Source: Acidobacteriota bacterium
GTDB taxonomy: Bacteria; Acidobacteriota; Terriglobia; Acidiferrales; UBA7541
Reading direction: 5' to 3'
DNA: 52,589 nucleotides
Assembly (NCBI GenBank): GCA_021324935.1
Contig: JAJPIE010000030.1
Span: 1-52,589 of the forward strand
Position 1 is the first letter of the stretch, and every line of letters begins with the position of its first letter. Positions 1-8,022 of the stretch are shown here, piece after piece. The notes beneath the pieces are model-generated. The model was given only the letters and a program-made list of their open reading frames with translations, was not told where the DNA came from and searched no databases. The position numbers and the translations under genes were made by a program.

Positions 1-47
1 CCATCACACAAATAAAGATTTGTCTCGCACTTGTCTCAGGGCGTGGG

Positions 48-77
48 TTGACAACCAGCTCGGAAAAGCCGTATAGT
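48..77 (+). promoter_or_regulatory. sigma70-like promoter of the isc operon
   Basis: TTGACA at 48-53 is a perfect -35 box. It is followed after 18 bases by TATAGT at 72-77, a five-of-six -10 box. Transcription would start near 84, inside the palindrome at 85-99. It lies about 60 bases upstream of iscR and is the only strong promoter seen ahead of the operon. Confidence 0.75.
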
Positions 78-84
78 ACATATG

Positions 85-99
85 CGACTGGTTCAGTCG
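85..99. promoter_or_regulatory. IscR type-1-like operator palindrome
   Basis: CGACTG at 85-90 and CAGTCG at 94-99 are perfect inverted repeats around GTT. The core reads GACT-GGTTC-AGTC, matching the known type-1 IscR half-sites GACT and AGTC with a five-base centre. The flanking positions match only partly. The site overlaps the expected transcription start, where a bound [2Fe-2S]-IscR would repress, so autoregulation is inferred. Confidence 0.6.
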
Positions 100-139
100 T
101 AATTGTGCTCGCCACGCACACGCGCACCGGGGATTGGTG

Positions 140-601
140 ATGTTCAAATTGTCCAAAAAGGCGGACTACGGGTTGATTGCCATGAAGCATCTGGCCAATC
201 ACCGCCAGCGGCACGCCTGCAGCGCCAGTGAGATTGCCGAGGAGTATGGCATCTCTTCGATGCTGATGGCCAAAGTGCTGCAAAAACTGGCCCGCCAAAG
301 TTTGGTGGTGGCCAAGCATGGTTCCAGTGGGGGCTACCTGTTAGCCAAGGAGCCAGCGAAGATCAGTGCTCTGGAAGTGATCACGGCGATTGATGGGCCG
401 GTATTGATTACCTCCTGCGTAACCAGCCACGGAAATTGTGACGCGACCGACCGCTGCTCCATCAAAGAACCATTGCAGCGGGTCAATGAGAGCATTCTGG
501 GAGTCTTGGGCACGGTGACCATCGCCCAGTTGAGCGAAGGAAAGCAGGAACCCGCGCTCGTGGAATTGAAAGGGATCGACCAACTGGCGGCGAGCCGCTG
601 A
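140..601 (+). CDS. iscR: Rrf2-family iron-sulfur regulator IscR
   Basis: This is an Rrf2-family winged-helix transcription factor. The N-terminus has the typical opening FKLSKKADYGLIAMKHLA and a helix-turn-helix. Three cysteines in the pattern C-x6-C-x5-C, at about residues 93, 100 and 106 from this start, would bind a [2Fe-2S] cluster as in IscR. It is the first gene of a full isc operon and lies just behind a type-1-like operator, so it probably represses its own operon when cluster-loaded. The ATG at 140 is preferred; in-frame TTG (134) and GTG (137) codons precede it and could also serve. E. coli IscR spaces its cysteines C-x5-C-x5-C, so the cluster-binding loop here is one residue longer. 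Confidence 0.9.
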   Translation: MFKLSKKADYGLIAMKHLANHRQRHACSASEIAEEYGISSMLMAKVLQKLARQSLVVAKHGSSGGYLLAKEPAKISALEVITAIDGPVLITSCVTSHGNCDATDRCSIKEPLQRVNESILGVLGTVTIAQLSEGKQEPALVELKGIDQLAASR

Positions 602-634
602 GCGGAAGTCCCAAAGGTTAGAGGAGAAACGGAA

Positions 635-1867
635 ATGGCCGTCAAGCTGCCGATTTACATGGACAATCACGCCACCACCCCAATGGACCCGCGGGTGCTC
701 GAGGCGATGCTGCCGTATTTCACCGAAAAATTCGGCAACGCGGCCAGCCGCAACCACTCCTTCGGCTGGGCCGGGGAAGAGGCCGTCGAAAACGCGCGCC
801 AGCAGGTGGCCTCCCTGGTCGGCGCCACCGCGAAAGAGATTATCTTCACCAGCGGCGCCACAGAGTCCGACAACCTGATGATCAAAGGCGTCGCGGAGAT
901 GTACCGCGAAAAGGGCAACCACATCATTACCCAGGCGATCGAGCACAAGGCGGTTCTCGACACCTGCAAAAACCTGGAGAAGCACGGCTTCGAAGTGACC
1001 TATCTGCCGGTGCAGAAAGACGGCCGCGTGGACCCGGAAGATGTCCGCAAGGCCATCAGGCCGGCCACGATTTTGATCTGCATCATGTACGCCAACAACG
1101 AAATTGGCGTCATCAACCCGGTCCAGGAGATCGGCAAGATTGCCAAGGAGCACGGCATCCTCTTCGCCGTCGACGGGGTGCAGGCCGCGGGCAAAATTCC
1201 CGTGGACGTGCAGAAAGACAACATCGATTTGCTGGCGATTTCCGCGCACAAGATGTATGGCCCGAAGGGCGTTGGCGCGCTCTACGTTCGCCGCCGCAAT
1301 CCCCGCGTGCAGCTTTCCGCCATCATCGACGGAGGCGGCCACGAGCGCGGTATGCGCTCCGGCACGCTGAATGTGCCCGGCATCGTCGGCCTTGGCAAGG
1401 CTTGCGAGCTTTGCCAGCAGGAAATGGCGCAGGAGTCCGAGCGCATTCGCGGCCTCCGCGAGCGTTTGCGCGCCGGCCTGGAAGCCAAACTCGACGAAGT
1501 GTTCATCAACGGTTCGATGGAGCATCGCCTCCCAAACAACCTGAACATGAGCTTCGCCTACGTGGAAGGCGAGTCGCTCCTGATGGGTATCAACGATGTG
1601 GCGGTCTCAAGCGGTTCCGCCTGCACTTCGGCAACCCTCGAACCGAGTTACGTACTCAAAGCTCTAGGCGTGGGCGAAGATTTGGCGCATACGTCGATTC
1701 GCTTCGGTCTGGGGCGCTTTACGACTCAGGAAGAAGTGGATTACGTGATCGATAAGATGGTGCAGGTAGTCACCAAACTGCGTGAACTCTCGCCGCTCTA
1801 CGAAATGGCCAAGGAAGGCATCGACATCACCAAGGTCAAGTGGCAGACCGCCGAATCGGCGCACTGA
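635..1867 (+). CDS. iscS: cysteine desulfurase IscS
   Basis: This PLP enzyme takes sulfur from cysteine, forming alanine and an enzyme persulfide that feeds IscU. It has 410 residues, close to the 404 of E. coli IscS. The PLP lysine is in [10 protein letters not shown] (K206, after H205). The persulfide cysteine is C330 in SSGSACTSA, on the long mobile loop typical of group I (IscS/NifS) enzymes. The N-terminal [14 protein letters not shown] motif is also typical. A good ribosome-binding site (AGAGGAG) precedes the ATG. It follows iscR by 33 bases and is clearly co-transcribed. No defect is visible. Confidence 0.97.
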   Translation: MAVKLPIYMDNHATTPMDPRVLEAMLPYFTEKFGNAASRNHSFGWAGEEAVENARQQVASLVGATAKEIIFTSGATESDNLMIKGVAEMYREKGNHIITQAIEHKAVLDTCKNLEKHGFEVTYLPVQKDGRVDPEDVRKAIRPATILICIMYANNEIGVINPVQEIGKIAKEHGILFAVDGVQAAGKIPVDVQKDNIDLLAISAHKMYGPKGVGALYVRRRNPRVQLSAIIDGGGHERGMRSGTLNVPGIVGLGKACELCQQEMAQESERIRGLRERLRAGLEAKLDEVFINGSMEHRLPNNLNMSFAYVEGESLLMGINDVAVSSGSACTSATLEPSYVLKALGVGEDLAHTSIRFGLGRFTTQEEVDYVIDKMVQVVTKLRELSPLYEMAKEGIDITKVKWQTAESAH

Positions 1868-1900
1868 GAGTGCACCAACGTGAGGAATGGAAGGAAGAAA

Positions 1901-2212
1901 ATGGCTAGCGCGATTGCAACCGAAGGAACACTGCGGATTCACCGCTCGATCGCGGGCACGGCGGCCCCGTTTCGTGTCACCTATCAACCCTATCAGGACG
2001 GGGACGAACCAGCTCCCGCGGCAGAGCGGTCTTTTTATCATCTTCAGGATGTCCGGGCGTTCTTGAACGTCCTGGGCATCGGCGCGGACTACGTGCGCGA
2101 CGCTCTTCGTGAGCTGACCGCCGGGCGTTCCGCGTTTCTGACCAACATTGCCTTGACGGAGAAAGCCGTAAAGAACGCGGGATTCGGCGCTCTCGTCGCG
2201 GCGAAGGGCTAA
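1901..2212 (+). CDS. small uncharacterised protein inside the isc operon
   Basis: This protein of about 103 residues is not recognised. It sits between iscS and iscU in the same direction, with 33 and 41 bases to its neighbours, so it is very probably co-transcribed with the cluster-assembly genes. The ATG at 1901 is preferred over a GTG at 1880 because GGAAGGAAG lies directly upstream. It is soluble-looking, with no cysteines, signal peptide or membrane segment, so it is unlikely to bind a cluster by itself. The middle (FYHLQDVRAFLNVLGIGADYV) and the helical C-terminus are the most structured-looking parts. The usual E. coli isc operon has no gene here. An accessory or regulatory role in cluster assembly is only an inference from position. 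Confidence 0.7.
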   Translation: MASAIATEGTLRIHRSIAGTAAPFRVTYQPYQDGDEPAPAAERSFYHLQDVRAFLNVLGIGADYVRDALRELTAGRSAFLTNIALTEKAVKNAGFGALVAAKG

Positions 2213-2253
2213 GAGTTTCACTGGATTAAGAATCGAGAAGGAGCAACCGGTCC

Positions 2254-2669
2254 ATGGCATATAGCGATAAGGTAGTCGATCATTACAACAATCCCCGCAA
2301 CGTCGGCAGCCTGCCGAAGGAAGATCCCAATGTCGGGACCGGCCTGGTGGGCGCGCCGGAGTGCGGCGACGTGATGAAGCTGCAGATGAAGATCAACCCG
2401 GAAACAAACGTCATCGAAGAAGCCAAGTTCAAGACCTTCGGCTGCGGCTCGGCCATCGCCAGTTCTTCCCTGGCCACCGAATGGGTGAAAGGGAAAACCG
2501 TTGAAGAGGCGCTGGCGATCAAGAACACGGACATCGTCCGCGAACTTTCGCTGCCGCCGGTGAAGATCATTGCTCGGTTCTCGCCGAAGACGCCATCAAG
2601 GCGGCCATCGGCGATTGGAAGAAAAAGCACGGTATTGAGGTTCCCGCGCACGAAAAGGCGTCGCACTAA
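2254..2669 (+). pseudogene. iscU: IscU scaffold gene with a one-base frameshift
   Basis: IscU is the scaffold on which [2Fe-2S] clusters are built. The first 105 residues are normal: start MAYSDKVVDHYNNPRNVG, C37 and D39 in PECGDV, C64 in FGCGSA, and the HscA-recognition motif LPPVK at 100-104. After K-I the frame breaks. One base (a C by comparison with the usual KIHCSVLAEDAI) is missing between 2568 and 2569. Adding it restores HCSVLAEDAIKAAIGDW and a stop at 2667-2669, a normal 138-residue protein with the third ligand C107. In the frame as given, translation would run on to 3084 through the start of iscA. All the other core isc genes are intact, so a sequencing or assembly error is at least as likely as a real mutation. 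Confidence 0.88.
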
Positions 2670-2788
2670 GCGAGCCTGGCGCGGGTTAGTGGCGTCTTCC
2701 GGCGGCAGTGGGGCCGTCGGAGGCCGCTGTCCAAGAGGTTTTAGACAATCGCTTCGAAGACGGCAATCGCTCCGGAAAGGTAGTCGGC

Positions 2789-3169
2789 ATGGCCATGGAA
2801 ATCAGCACGCAGGCGCCCCAGGCGGAAAAAGCCGGGCCGGTGATTCACCTGACCGAGAAAGCGGCCAAGAAAATCATTGCGCTGCTCGCCAAGGATGGCG
2901 TGTCGCCGGAAACCGGCGGTTTGCGCGTGGGCGTGCAGGGCGGCGGGTGCTCGGGACTCTCGTACGCGATGCGCCTCGATACCCAGGCGCGCGACCGCGA
3001 CAAAATTTTCGAGGAATTCGGCGCGCGCATTTTCGTGGACCCGAAAAGCCTTTTGTATCTCAACGGAACCACTTTGGAATATGAAGAGACGCTGATGCGC
3101 CAGGGCTTTGTCTTTCAGAATCCCAACGCCGCCCGGAGTTGCGGCTGCGGCAGCAGCTTCACGGCGTAA
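2789..3169 (+). CDS. iscA: A-type iron-sulfur carrier protein IscA
   Basis: This is a HesB/IscA-family carrier that receives clusters from the scaffold and passes them to apoproteins. The three conserved cysteines are present: C54 in GGGCSGLSY, and C118 and C120 in the C-terminal SCGCGSSF. The ATG at 2789 is chosen because GGAAAGG lies eight bases upstream. The longer frame beginning at 2708 would overlap nothing but lacks such a site. About 25 residues precede the conserved domain, which starts near IHLTEKAAKKI. It lies 119 bases after iscU and is followed by a terminator-like hairpin. It could equally be named ErpA by sequence; position favours IscA. Confidence 0.9.
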   Translation: MAMEISTQAPQAEKAGPVIHLTEKAAKKIIALLAKDGVSPETGGLRVGVQGGGCSGLSYAMRLDTQARDRDKIFEEFGARIFVDPKSLLYLNGTTLEYEETLMRQGFVFQNPNAARSCGCGSSFTA

Positions 3170-3198
3170 GCCATTCGCGCGGATGTACGGGATTTGGC

Positions 3199-3232
3199 CG
3201 GCTGGCAGCATCGTGCGCCAGCCGCTTTTTTT
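3199..3232 (+). terminator. intrinsic terminator between iscA and hscB
   Basis: An 8-bp perfect GC-rich stem (3199-3206 with 3217-3224, loop of ten bases) is followed by one C and then seven T residues at 3226-3232. This is a textbook rho-independent terminator shape. It ends 29 bases before the hscB start, so it would reduce or separate expression of hscB-hscA-fdx-iscX relative to iscR-iscS-iscU-iscA. Confidence 0.7.
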
Positions 3233-3261
3233 GGGTTTTGCGCCAAAGGCATGGAATTGAA

Positions 3262-3945
3262 ATGAATGCGCCGATTCCGATTTCGGATGCTCCCCTGGTG
3301 TGCTGGAGTTGCCACGAACGCACGCTGGGCACCCATTTCTGCACCTCGTGCGGCAAGATCCAGCAGGTGCCGGAGCACAGCGATTACTTCGCCATGTTCG
3401 GCCTCCCGCGCAAGCTGTGGATCGAAATGGGCGCGCTGGACCGGAAGTTTCTGCAGTTGAGTTGGAAGCTGCATCCCGACAATTTTGTGAACGCCACGCC
3501 CGAAGAGCGGGAGATTTCGTTGCGGCAAAGTTCCGAGCTTAACGATGCCTATCGCACGCTGCGCGAGCCCGTGGCTCGCGTGGAATACCTGCTGGCCATC
3601 GAAGGCGCGCGCGTCGAAGGTAAGAACAAACAGCAGGCGCCGCCGGAGTTGCTCGAGGAAGTCTTTGAGCTGAACGAATCGCTCGATGAACTGCGGGAAG
3701 CCAAGGCGAGTGGCGGAGATACTGCCGTCTTGAAGCAGCGCCTGGAATCCGCCAAGAAGAATTTTCAGGACAAGCTGACGGAGTTAGACGGCGAATTGCA
3801 GGTCGTAGCCAAGGATTGGGACAAGGCAGTCGACGCCAACGACCAAGCGCAACGCAAAAGCGTCATGGCTAAACTGAACGAACTGCTGAATCACCGGTCT
3901 TATATCCGCAATCTCGTCGTCAACGTCCAGAAGGAATTGCTGTAG
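3262..3945 (+). CDS. hscB: Hsc20-type J-protein HscB with N-terminal tetracysteine domain
   Basis: HscB is the J-domain co-chaperone that brings IscU to HscA and stimulates its ATPase. The J-domain carries HPD at residues 71-73, and the C-terminal three-helix IscU-binding domain follows. In front is a segment absent from E. coli HscB: C14-x2-C17 and C27-x2-C30, giving CWSC and CTSC. Human HSC20 has a comparable zinc-binding N-terminus, also directly before the DYF of the J-domain. The ATG at 3262 is chosen because an earlier in-frame ATG at 3139 lies inside iscA. Length is 227 residues against about 171 in E. coli, the extra mostly in the cysteine segment and a longer helical region. The stop codon lies inside a palindromic repeat element. 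Confidence 0.9.
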   Translation: MNAPIPISDAPLVCWSCHERTLGTHFCTSCGKIQQVPEHSDYFAMFGLPRKLWIEMGALDRKFLQLSWKLHPDNFVNATPEEREISLRQSSELNDAYRTLREPVARVEYLLAIEGARVEGKNKQQAPPELLEEVFELNESLDELREAKASGGDTAVLKQRLESAKKNFQDKLTELDGELQVVAKDWDKAVDANDQAQRKSVMAKLNELLNHRSYIRNLVVNVQKELL

Positions 3946-4034
3946 CTCAGGCCTTCAGGCCTGAGGGTGTTCGAGTGAGTTGGCAAGGTCGAGCGGGGTC
4001 ATGAATACCCTCACCCCTGAAGGGGTGAGCTACA
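3941..4034. repeat. REPIN-like pair of palindromic repeats
   Basis: Two hairpins face each other. The first is CTCAGGCCT-TC-AGGCCTGAG (3946-3965). The second is CTCACCCC-TGAA-GGGGTGAG (4010-4029). The outer ends, TGTAGCTCA (3941-3949) and TGAGCTACA (4026-4034), are exact inverted copies, as are the inner TGAGGGT (3962-3968) and ACCCTCA (4007-4013). This two-REP-in-inversion layout is that of a REPIN. It starts inside the last codons of hscB and lies within the operon. Confidence 0.75.
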
Positions 4035-4070
4035 GGTTTGGGTTCTGGATTACGGATTACGGAAGACGTC

Positions 4071-5912
4071 ATGGGCAGAATCGTCGGCATCGATCTCGGA
4101 ACCACCAACAGCCTGGTCGCGTATATCGACGCGCAAACGGGCCAGCCGAAGTGTATACCGGGCCCGTCGGGCAGCACGCTGTGCCCCTCGGTGGTCAGCC
4201 TGGATACGGACGGCGGCGTCATCGTCGGCGAACCGGCGCAGCGGCGCTTGCTGACGCAGCCCGAGCGCACGATCTACTCCGTGAAACGCCTGATGGGGCG
4301 GGGTATCGACGACGTTCAGGCGGAATTGAAACTCTTTCCGTTCCGTATCGCGCCTTCCAGCAACAACGTCATCCGCGTGCAGCTTGGCGAAAAAGTTTTT
4401 ACGCCGCCGGAAATTTCCGCTTTCATTCTTCGCGAACTGCGCAACTGGGCGGAATCCTATTTCGGCGAACCTGTGGACCGCGCGGTGATTACCGTACCGG
4501 CGTATTTCAACGACGCCCAGCGCCAGGCCACGAAAGACGCCGGGAAACTCGCGGGAATCGAGGTGCTGCGCCTGGTGAACGAGCCGACGGCGGCGGCGCT
4601 GGCCTACGGCCTGCATGAAAAGCAGCGCGGCACCGTGGCCGTCTACGATCTTGGCGGCGGCACATTCGATATTTCCGTGCTGAAACTGATCTCCACCGGC
4701 GAAGGCGACATCTTCCAGGTGCTTTCGACCAACGGCGATACACACCTGGGCGGCGACGATATCGATCACCTGCTTCAGGCGTTCGTCCACGAGCAGATTC
4801 TGCAGCACGATCAAATCGATTTTTCGCCGCACGGCGAGCTGGCGCAGGAACTCCGCAAGGAATTGATCGCCTTGAAGCACAAGCTCTCCGAAGTGGAAAA
4901 GGTGTCGCTGCGCTTCCCGCTGCCCAGCGGCAAGGTGTTTCAATACGAGTTCACGCGCGGCGCGTTCGAGGCGCTGATTCGCCCAGTTGTCGATCGCACC
5001 ATGGCCCCGGTGCGGCAGGCGCTGGCCGACGCGCAGTTGGACCCCAAACAGATCGAGGAAGTCGTGCTGGTTGGCGGCACCACGCGCACCCCGCTGATTC
5101 GCCGCACGGTGCAGGAATATTTCGACCGCAAGCCGCACACGGAGCTGAACCCGGACGAAGTGGTGGCGCTGGGCGCGGCCGTGCAAGCCAACATTCTCGA
5201 CCGCGGCGTGCAAAATATGCTGCTGCTCGACGTGACGCCGCTTTCCTTGGGCATTGAAACCTACGGCGGCGCGGTGGCCAAAATCATCCCGCGCAATTCA
5301 ACGATTCCCGCGAGTGCGCAGGAGCTTTACACCACCGGAGTCGACAACCAGACGGGCATCGACATTCATGTATTGCAGGGCGAGCGCGAACTGGCGAAGG
5401 ATTGCCGTTCGCTGGCGCGCTTCACGCTGCGCATTCCACCCGCGCCGGCCGGATTGCCGCGCGTGGAAGTGAAGTTCCTAATCGATGCCAACGGCATCCT
5501 GCAAGTCGGCGCCAAAGACGTGCGCACCGGCGAAGAACATTCGATCGAAGTGCAGCCGAGCTACGGGCTGAACGACGCGGATATCGAGCGCATGCTGGAA
5601 GACTCCATCGAATACGCGGAGCAGGATTTTGCCGAACGGCAGCTGATCGAAGCGCGGACCGAGTCCGAGTCGATCCTCGCTGCCACGGCAAAAGCGCTAG
5701 CGAACCCGAAAGCGGCCAGCCTGCCGGAAACAGAGCGCGCGAAAGTGGAGCAAAGTGTGATTGCGTTGCAGGAAGCGGTGAAGGGAACCGACTACAAAGC
5801 GATTCGCAGAAAAATTGACGAACTGAACCACGCGACTGAACACCTGGCGGAAATCCTGATGAACACGGCGGTGCAGGCGGCGTTGCAAGGCAAGAAAGTA
5901 GCGGAAGTATAG
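4071..5912 (+). CDS. hscA: Hsp70-family chaperone HscA
   Basis: This specialised Hsp70 uses ATP to release the cluster from IscU, with HscB as co-chaperone. It has 613 residues against 616 in E. coli HscA. The ATPase signatures are present in order: [14 protein letters not shown] near the start, [26 protein letters not shown], and [16 protein letters not shown]. The substrate-binding domain and helical lid follow. The ATG at 4071 has GGAAG about six bases upstream and gives the usual HscA N-terminus; earlier in-frame codons lie in the repeat region. It is spaced from hscB by a REPIN-like element. Neighbours hscB and fdx rule out DnaK. Confidence 0.95.
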   Translation: MGRIVGIDLGTTNSLVAYIDAQTGQPKCIPGPSGSTLCPSVVSLDTDGGVIVGEPAQRRLLTQPERTIYSVKRLMGRGIDDVQAELKLFPFRIAPSSNNVIRVQLGEKVFTPPEISAFILRELRNWAESYFGEPVDRAVITVPAYFNDAQRQATKDAGKLAGIEVLRLVNEPTAAALAYGLHEKQRGTVAVYDLGGGTFDISVLKLISTGEGDIFQVLSTNGDTHLGGDDIDHLLQAFVHEQILQHDQIDFSPHGELAQELRKELIALKHKLSEVEKVSLRFPLPSGKVFQYEFTRGAFEALIRPVVDRTMAPVRQALADAQLDPKQIEEVVLVGGTTRTPLIRRTVQEYFDRKPHTELNPDEVVALGAAVQANILDRGVQNMLLLDVTPLSLGIETYGGAVAKIIPRNSTIPASAQELYTTGVDNQTGIDIHVLQGERELAKDCRSLARFTLRIPPAPAGLPRVEVKFLIDANGILQVGAKDVRTGEEHSIEVQPSYGLNDADIERMLEDSIEYAEQDFAERQLIEARTESESILAATAKALANPKAASLPETERAKVEQSVIALQEAVKGTDYKAIRRKIDELNHATEHLAEILMNTAVQAALQGKKVAEV

Positions 5913-5924
5913 GGAGAGAAGGCA

Positions 5925-6335
5925 ATGGGCGGCACGAATCCATATATCGAAGAAGTGAAATACAAGAAGGCCACGCGGAAATTCAAGGTCACGTTTCTGC
6001 CCAGCGGCAAAACCGTGGAAGTTGATCCGGAAAAGTTCCCCTATGGCCACAACGGCCTGCCGGGCAGCATCCTCGACATTTCCGAAGGCTTCAAGATGGG
6101 CCTCGACCACGCCTGCGGCGGCGTGTGCGCCTGCTCCACCTGCCACGTGATGGTAAAGGAGGGACTCGAATCGTGCAACGAAGCCACCGACGCGGAACTC
6201 GACGAACTCGACGAAGCGCCGGGCATCACGCCGAAGTCGCGCCTCGGCTGCCAGACGGTGCCGGATGGCACGACGGACATCGTGGTGGAAATTCCGGAGT
6301 GGAACAAAAATTACGCGCGCGAACTGGATCATTGA
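5925..6335 (+). CDS. fdx: ISC-type [2Fe-2S] ferredoxin
   Basis: This adrenodoxin-type ferredoxin supplies electrons for cluster assembly on IscU. The ligands are C64, C70, C73 and C109 in the pattern C-x5-C-x2-C-x35-C. C68 in GGVCACSTC corresponds to the extra cysteine conserved in ISC ferredoxins (Cys46 in E. coli Fdx). The N-terminus is about 20 residues longer than in E. coli Fdx. The start has a strong AGGGAGAGAAGG site. It follows hscA by 12 bases. Confidence 0.95.
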   Translation: MGGTNPYIEEVKYKKATRKFKVTFLPSGKTVEVDPEKFPYGHNGLPGSILDISEGFKMGLDHACGGVCACSTCHVMVKEGLESCNEATDAELDELDEAPGITPKSRLGCQTVPDGTTDIVVEIPEWNKNYARELDH

Positions 6336-6440
6336 GAAGGGAAAAATCGGCAATCAGATGCCAGTCTTCAGAAAGTTTTGTAGCGCCGCCTTTATAATCT
6401 CAGCGAAGGGCTGAGGGCGCCATCGAGAGAGAAGGAATCT

Positions 6441-6659
6441 ATGCCCCGGACGTTTGATTGGGACAACTTGGAAGATATCGCCATCGGCTTGGCGGAGAAA
6501 TTTCCCGACCTCGACCCCTACACAGTGCGCTTCACCGACATGCACAAGTGGATTACCGAGCTTCCGGGTTTTGCAGGCGATCCGCTGAAATCCAACGAGA
6601 GCAAGCTCGAAGCCATCCAGTCGGCCTGGCACGAAGAGTGGGAAGACCGCAAAAGCTAG
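6441..6659 (+). CDS. iscX: IscX (YfhJ) family protein
   Basis: This small acidic protein binds IscS and modulates cluster assembly, possibly as an iron-dependent regulator. It has 72 residues, near the usual 66. The fold signature FDWDNLEDIAIGLAEKFPDLDP is followed by VRFTDMHKWI and the acidic C-terminal AIQSAWHEEWED. It is the last gene of the isc operon as in E. coli, about 105 bases after fdx, with AGAGAAGGA before the ATG. Confidence 0.95.
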   Translation: MPRTFDWDNLEDIAIGLAEKFPDLDPYTVRFTDMHKWITELPGFAGDPLKSNESKLEAIQSAWHEEWEDRKS

Positions 6660-6689
6660 CGCCGCGTGGCGCAAAGATGGGGTTTCCCG

Positions 6690-6695
6690 TATAAT
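6690..6695 (+). promoter_or_regulatory. -10 box for tRNA-Glu(TTC)
   Basis: TATAAT is a perfect -10 box 27 bases before the tRNA 5' end. The matching -35 position (6667-6672, TGGCGC, 17-base spacer) is weak. Confidence 0.5.
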
Positions 6696-6721
6696 TAAAA
6701 AGTTGCAGTTCCTCCCGCGGT

Positions 6722-6796
6722 GCCGCTATGGTGCAACGGTTAGCACGTAGCCCTTTCAAGGCTAAAATACGGGTTCGATTCCCGTTAGCGGTACCA
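6722..6796 (+). tRNA. tRNA-Glu (anticodon TTC)
   Basis: A full cloverleaf can be drawn. The acceptor GCCGCTA pairs with TAGCGGT (G-T wobble at the first pair), the anticodon stem is TAGCC/GGCTA with loop CTTTCAA, and the T-arm is ACGGG-TTCGATT-CCCGT. The CCA end is encoded. The anticodon TTC reads Glu codons. No integrase is near this tRNA, unlike the second tRNA-Glu at 31148. Confidence 0.95.
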
Positions 6797-6881
6797 AGTA
6801 TGTTTCCTATCCATCGCAAGCAATGCGGAGCAGTGATACTCTTTATACGAAGTCGCCGTAGTACCTTCGGAGGCCAAAACG

Positions 6882-7628
6882 ATGGCTGATTTGTTGCGGT
6901 CGAACAATCCTGTTTTGAAGGAAAAGGCGTTTGCCGGTGCGATTTCCACCGGCGAGACCATGACCATCCAGGGCACGGTCAACAAGACTGGCTTGCTGCT
7001 GCTGTTTGTGGTCGTGGCGGCGGCGTGGACCTGGGGCTTGGGCCACTCCGAGACGCCCGAGGCCGCGTTTCCGTGGATGATCGGTGGACTAATCGGCGGA
7101 TTCGTGGCCGCACTGGCGACCATTCTCAAGAACAATTGGGCGCCCCTTACCGCTCCGTTCTATGCGGCATTTGAGGGCTTGGCGCTCGGCGGCATCTCCG
7201 CGATGTTTGAGAAGGCCTATCCGGGGATCGCGATCGAGGCGATCAGCCTGACGTTCGCGGTGCTCTTTGCACTGCTGCTGGCGTACAAGTTCCGCATCGT
7301 GCAAGCCACACGGGGTTTTCGCCTGGGCATCCTCATCGCGACGGGTGGAATCATGCTGTTGTACCTCGTCAACCTCGTCATGAGCCTGGGCTTCCACCGG
7401 CCAATGGAATTTCTCTACGCCGCCACGCCGCTGGGGATCGGCATCAGCCTGGTCATCACGATCGTGGCCGCGCTGAATCTGATTCTCGACTTCGACCTGA
7501 TCGAACGAGGCGCGGCGATGGGCGCTCCGAAATACATGGAGTGGTACGGCGCTTTCGCGCTGATGGTGACGCTGATCTGGTTGTATCTGGAAATTCTGCG
7601 CCTGCTCAGCAAGACGCGCCGCCGCTAA
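6882..7628 (+). CDS. Bax inhibitor-1/YccA-like membrane protein
   Basis: This 248-residue integral membrane protein has about seven hydrophobic segments and a short cytoplasmic N-terminus starting MADLLRSNNPVLKEKAFAG. The NPVLKEKAF start and the overall pattern resemble the bacterial Bax-inhibitor-1-like family (PF12811 type). The acidic LNLILDFDLIERG segment near the C-terminus is the typical family signature. The biochemical role in bacteria is not established; eukaryotic relatives affect calcium leak and cell death. GGAGG precedes the ATG by about ten bases. It stands alone between tRNA-Glu and decayed toxin-antitoxin genes. Confidence 0.85.
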   Translation: MADLLRSNNPVLKEKAFAGAISTGETMTIQGTVNKTGLLLLFVVVAAAWTWGLGHSETPEAAFPWMIGGLIGGFVAALATILKNNWAPLTAPFYAAFEGLALGGISAMFEKAYPGIAIEAISLTFAVLFALLLAYKFRIVQATRGFRLGILIATGGIMLLYLVNLVMSLGFHRPMEFLYAATPLGIGISLVITIVAALNLILDFDLIERGAAMGAPKYMEWYGAFALMVTLIWLYLEILRLLSKTRRR

Positions 7629-7717
7629 CCTGTCAAGCGAACCAAGCCGCGATGCAAATTGCGGCGGGTCTTGCGCGGCCCACCTTCTCCGCGAGCCGGA
7701 TACTCCGCTGCAATATC

Positions 7718-8022
7718 CTAAGCGGAAGCGAGTCCCAGTTCCCGCCTTGGGACGTCTTTATGGGTTTGGGGAAATGAGCCTCGATGCTCGATGCCTAAAC
7801 GCCCCGCGTAGATCAGGAGCTTTTCCAGGCTCTTTCCGCCTAGTTTGCCGTTGAGCACCTCGCTGATGCGCGGCTGCGGCTCCTGAAAATAATTTGTAGT
7901 TCCTTCGGTATATATCCGTTGGCGGCTTTCAGAATGGCCTGATACAAATCCGCACGGATTTTCATCACCAGCGCTTTTTCCGGCGGGTAGATGGAATCAA
8001 ATACTTCACCTTTCGTTTTCAT
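7718..8022 (-). pseudogene. HigA-like antitoxin, frameshifted
   Basis: The reading frame begins MKTKGEVFDSIYPPEKALVM, then a helical IRADLYQAILKAANG segment leads into the helix-turn-helix. In the A/T run at about 7886-7890 one base is missing. Shifting frame restores QEPQPRISEVLNGKLGGKSLEKLL, the second half of an XRE-type helix-turn-helix as in HigA antitoxins, with a stop at 7718-7720. As given, the product would stop after 60 residues and lack the DNA-binding half. It overlaps the toxin gene by four bases, in the toxin-first order typical of higBA. Confidence 0.7.

Noticed and set aside
341..1525. 394-residue reverse frame over iscR and iscS
   Set aside because: It is a shadow of the iscS coding sequence in GC-rich DNA, with no motif and no start site.
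2254..3084. Long 276-residue reading frame starting as IscU
   Set aside because: The part after 2568 is out of phase with the IscU tail and with iscA, has low-complexity arginine-rich content, and arises from the one-base loss.
4050..5213. 387-residue reverse frame over hscA
   Set aside because: It lies wholly inside an unmistakable hscA gene and has typical shadow composition.
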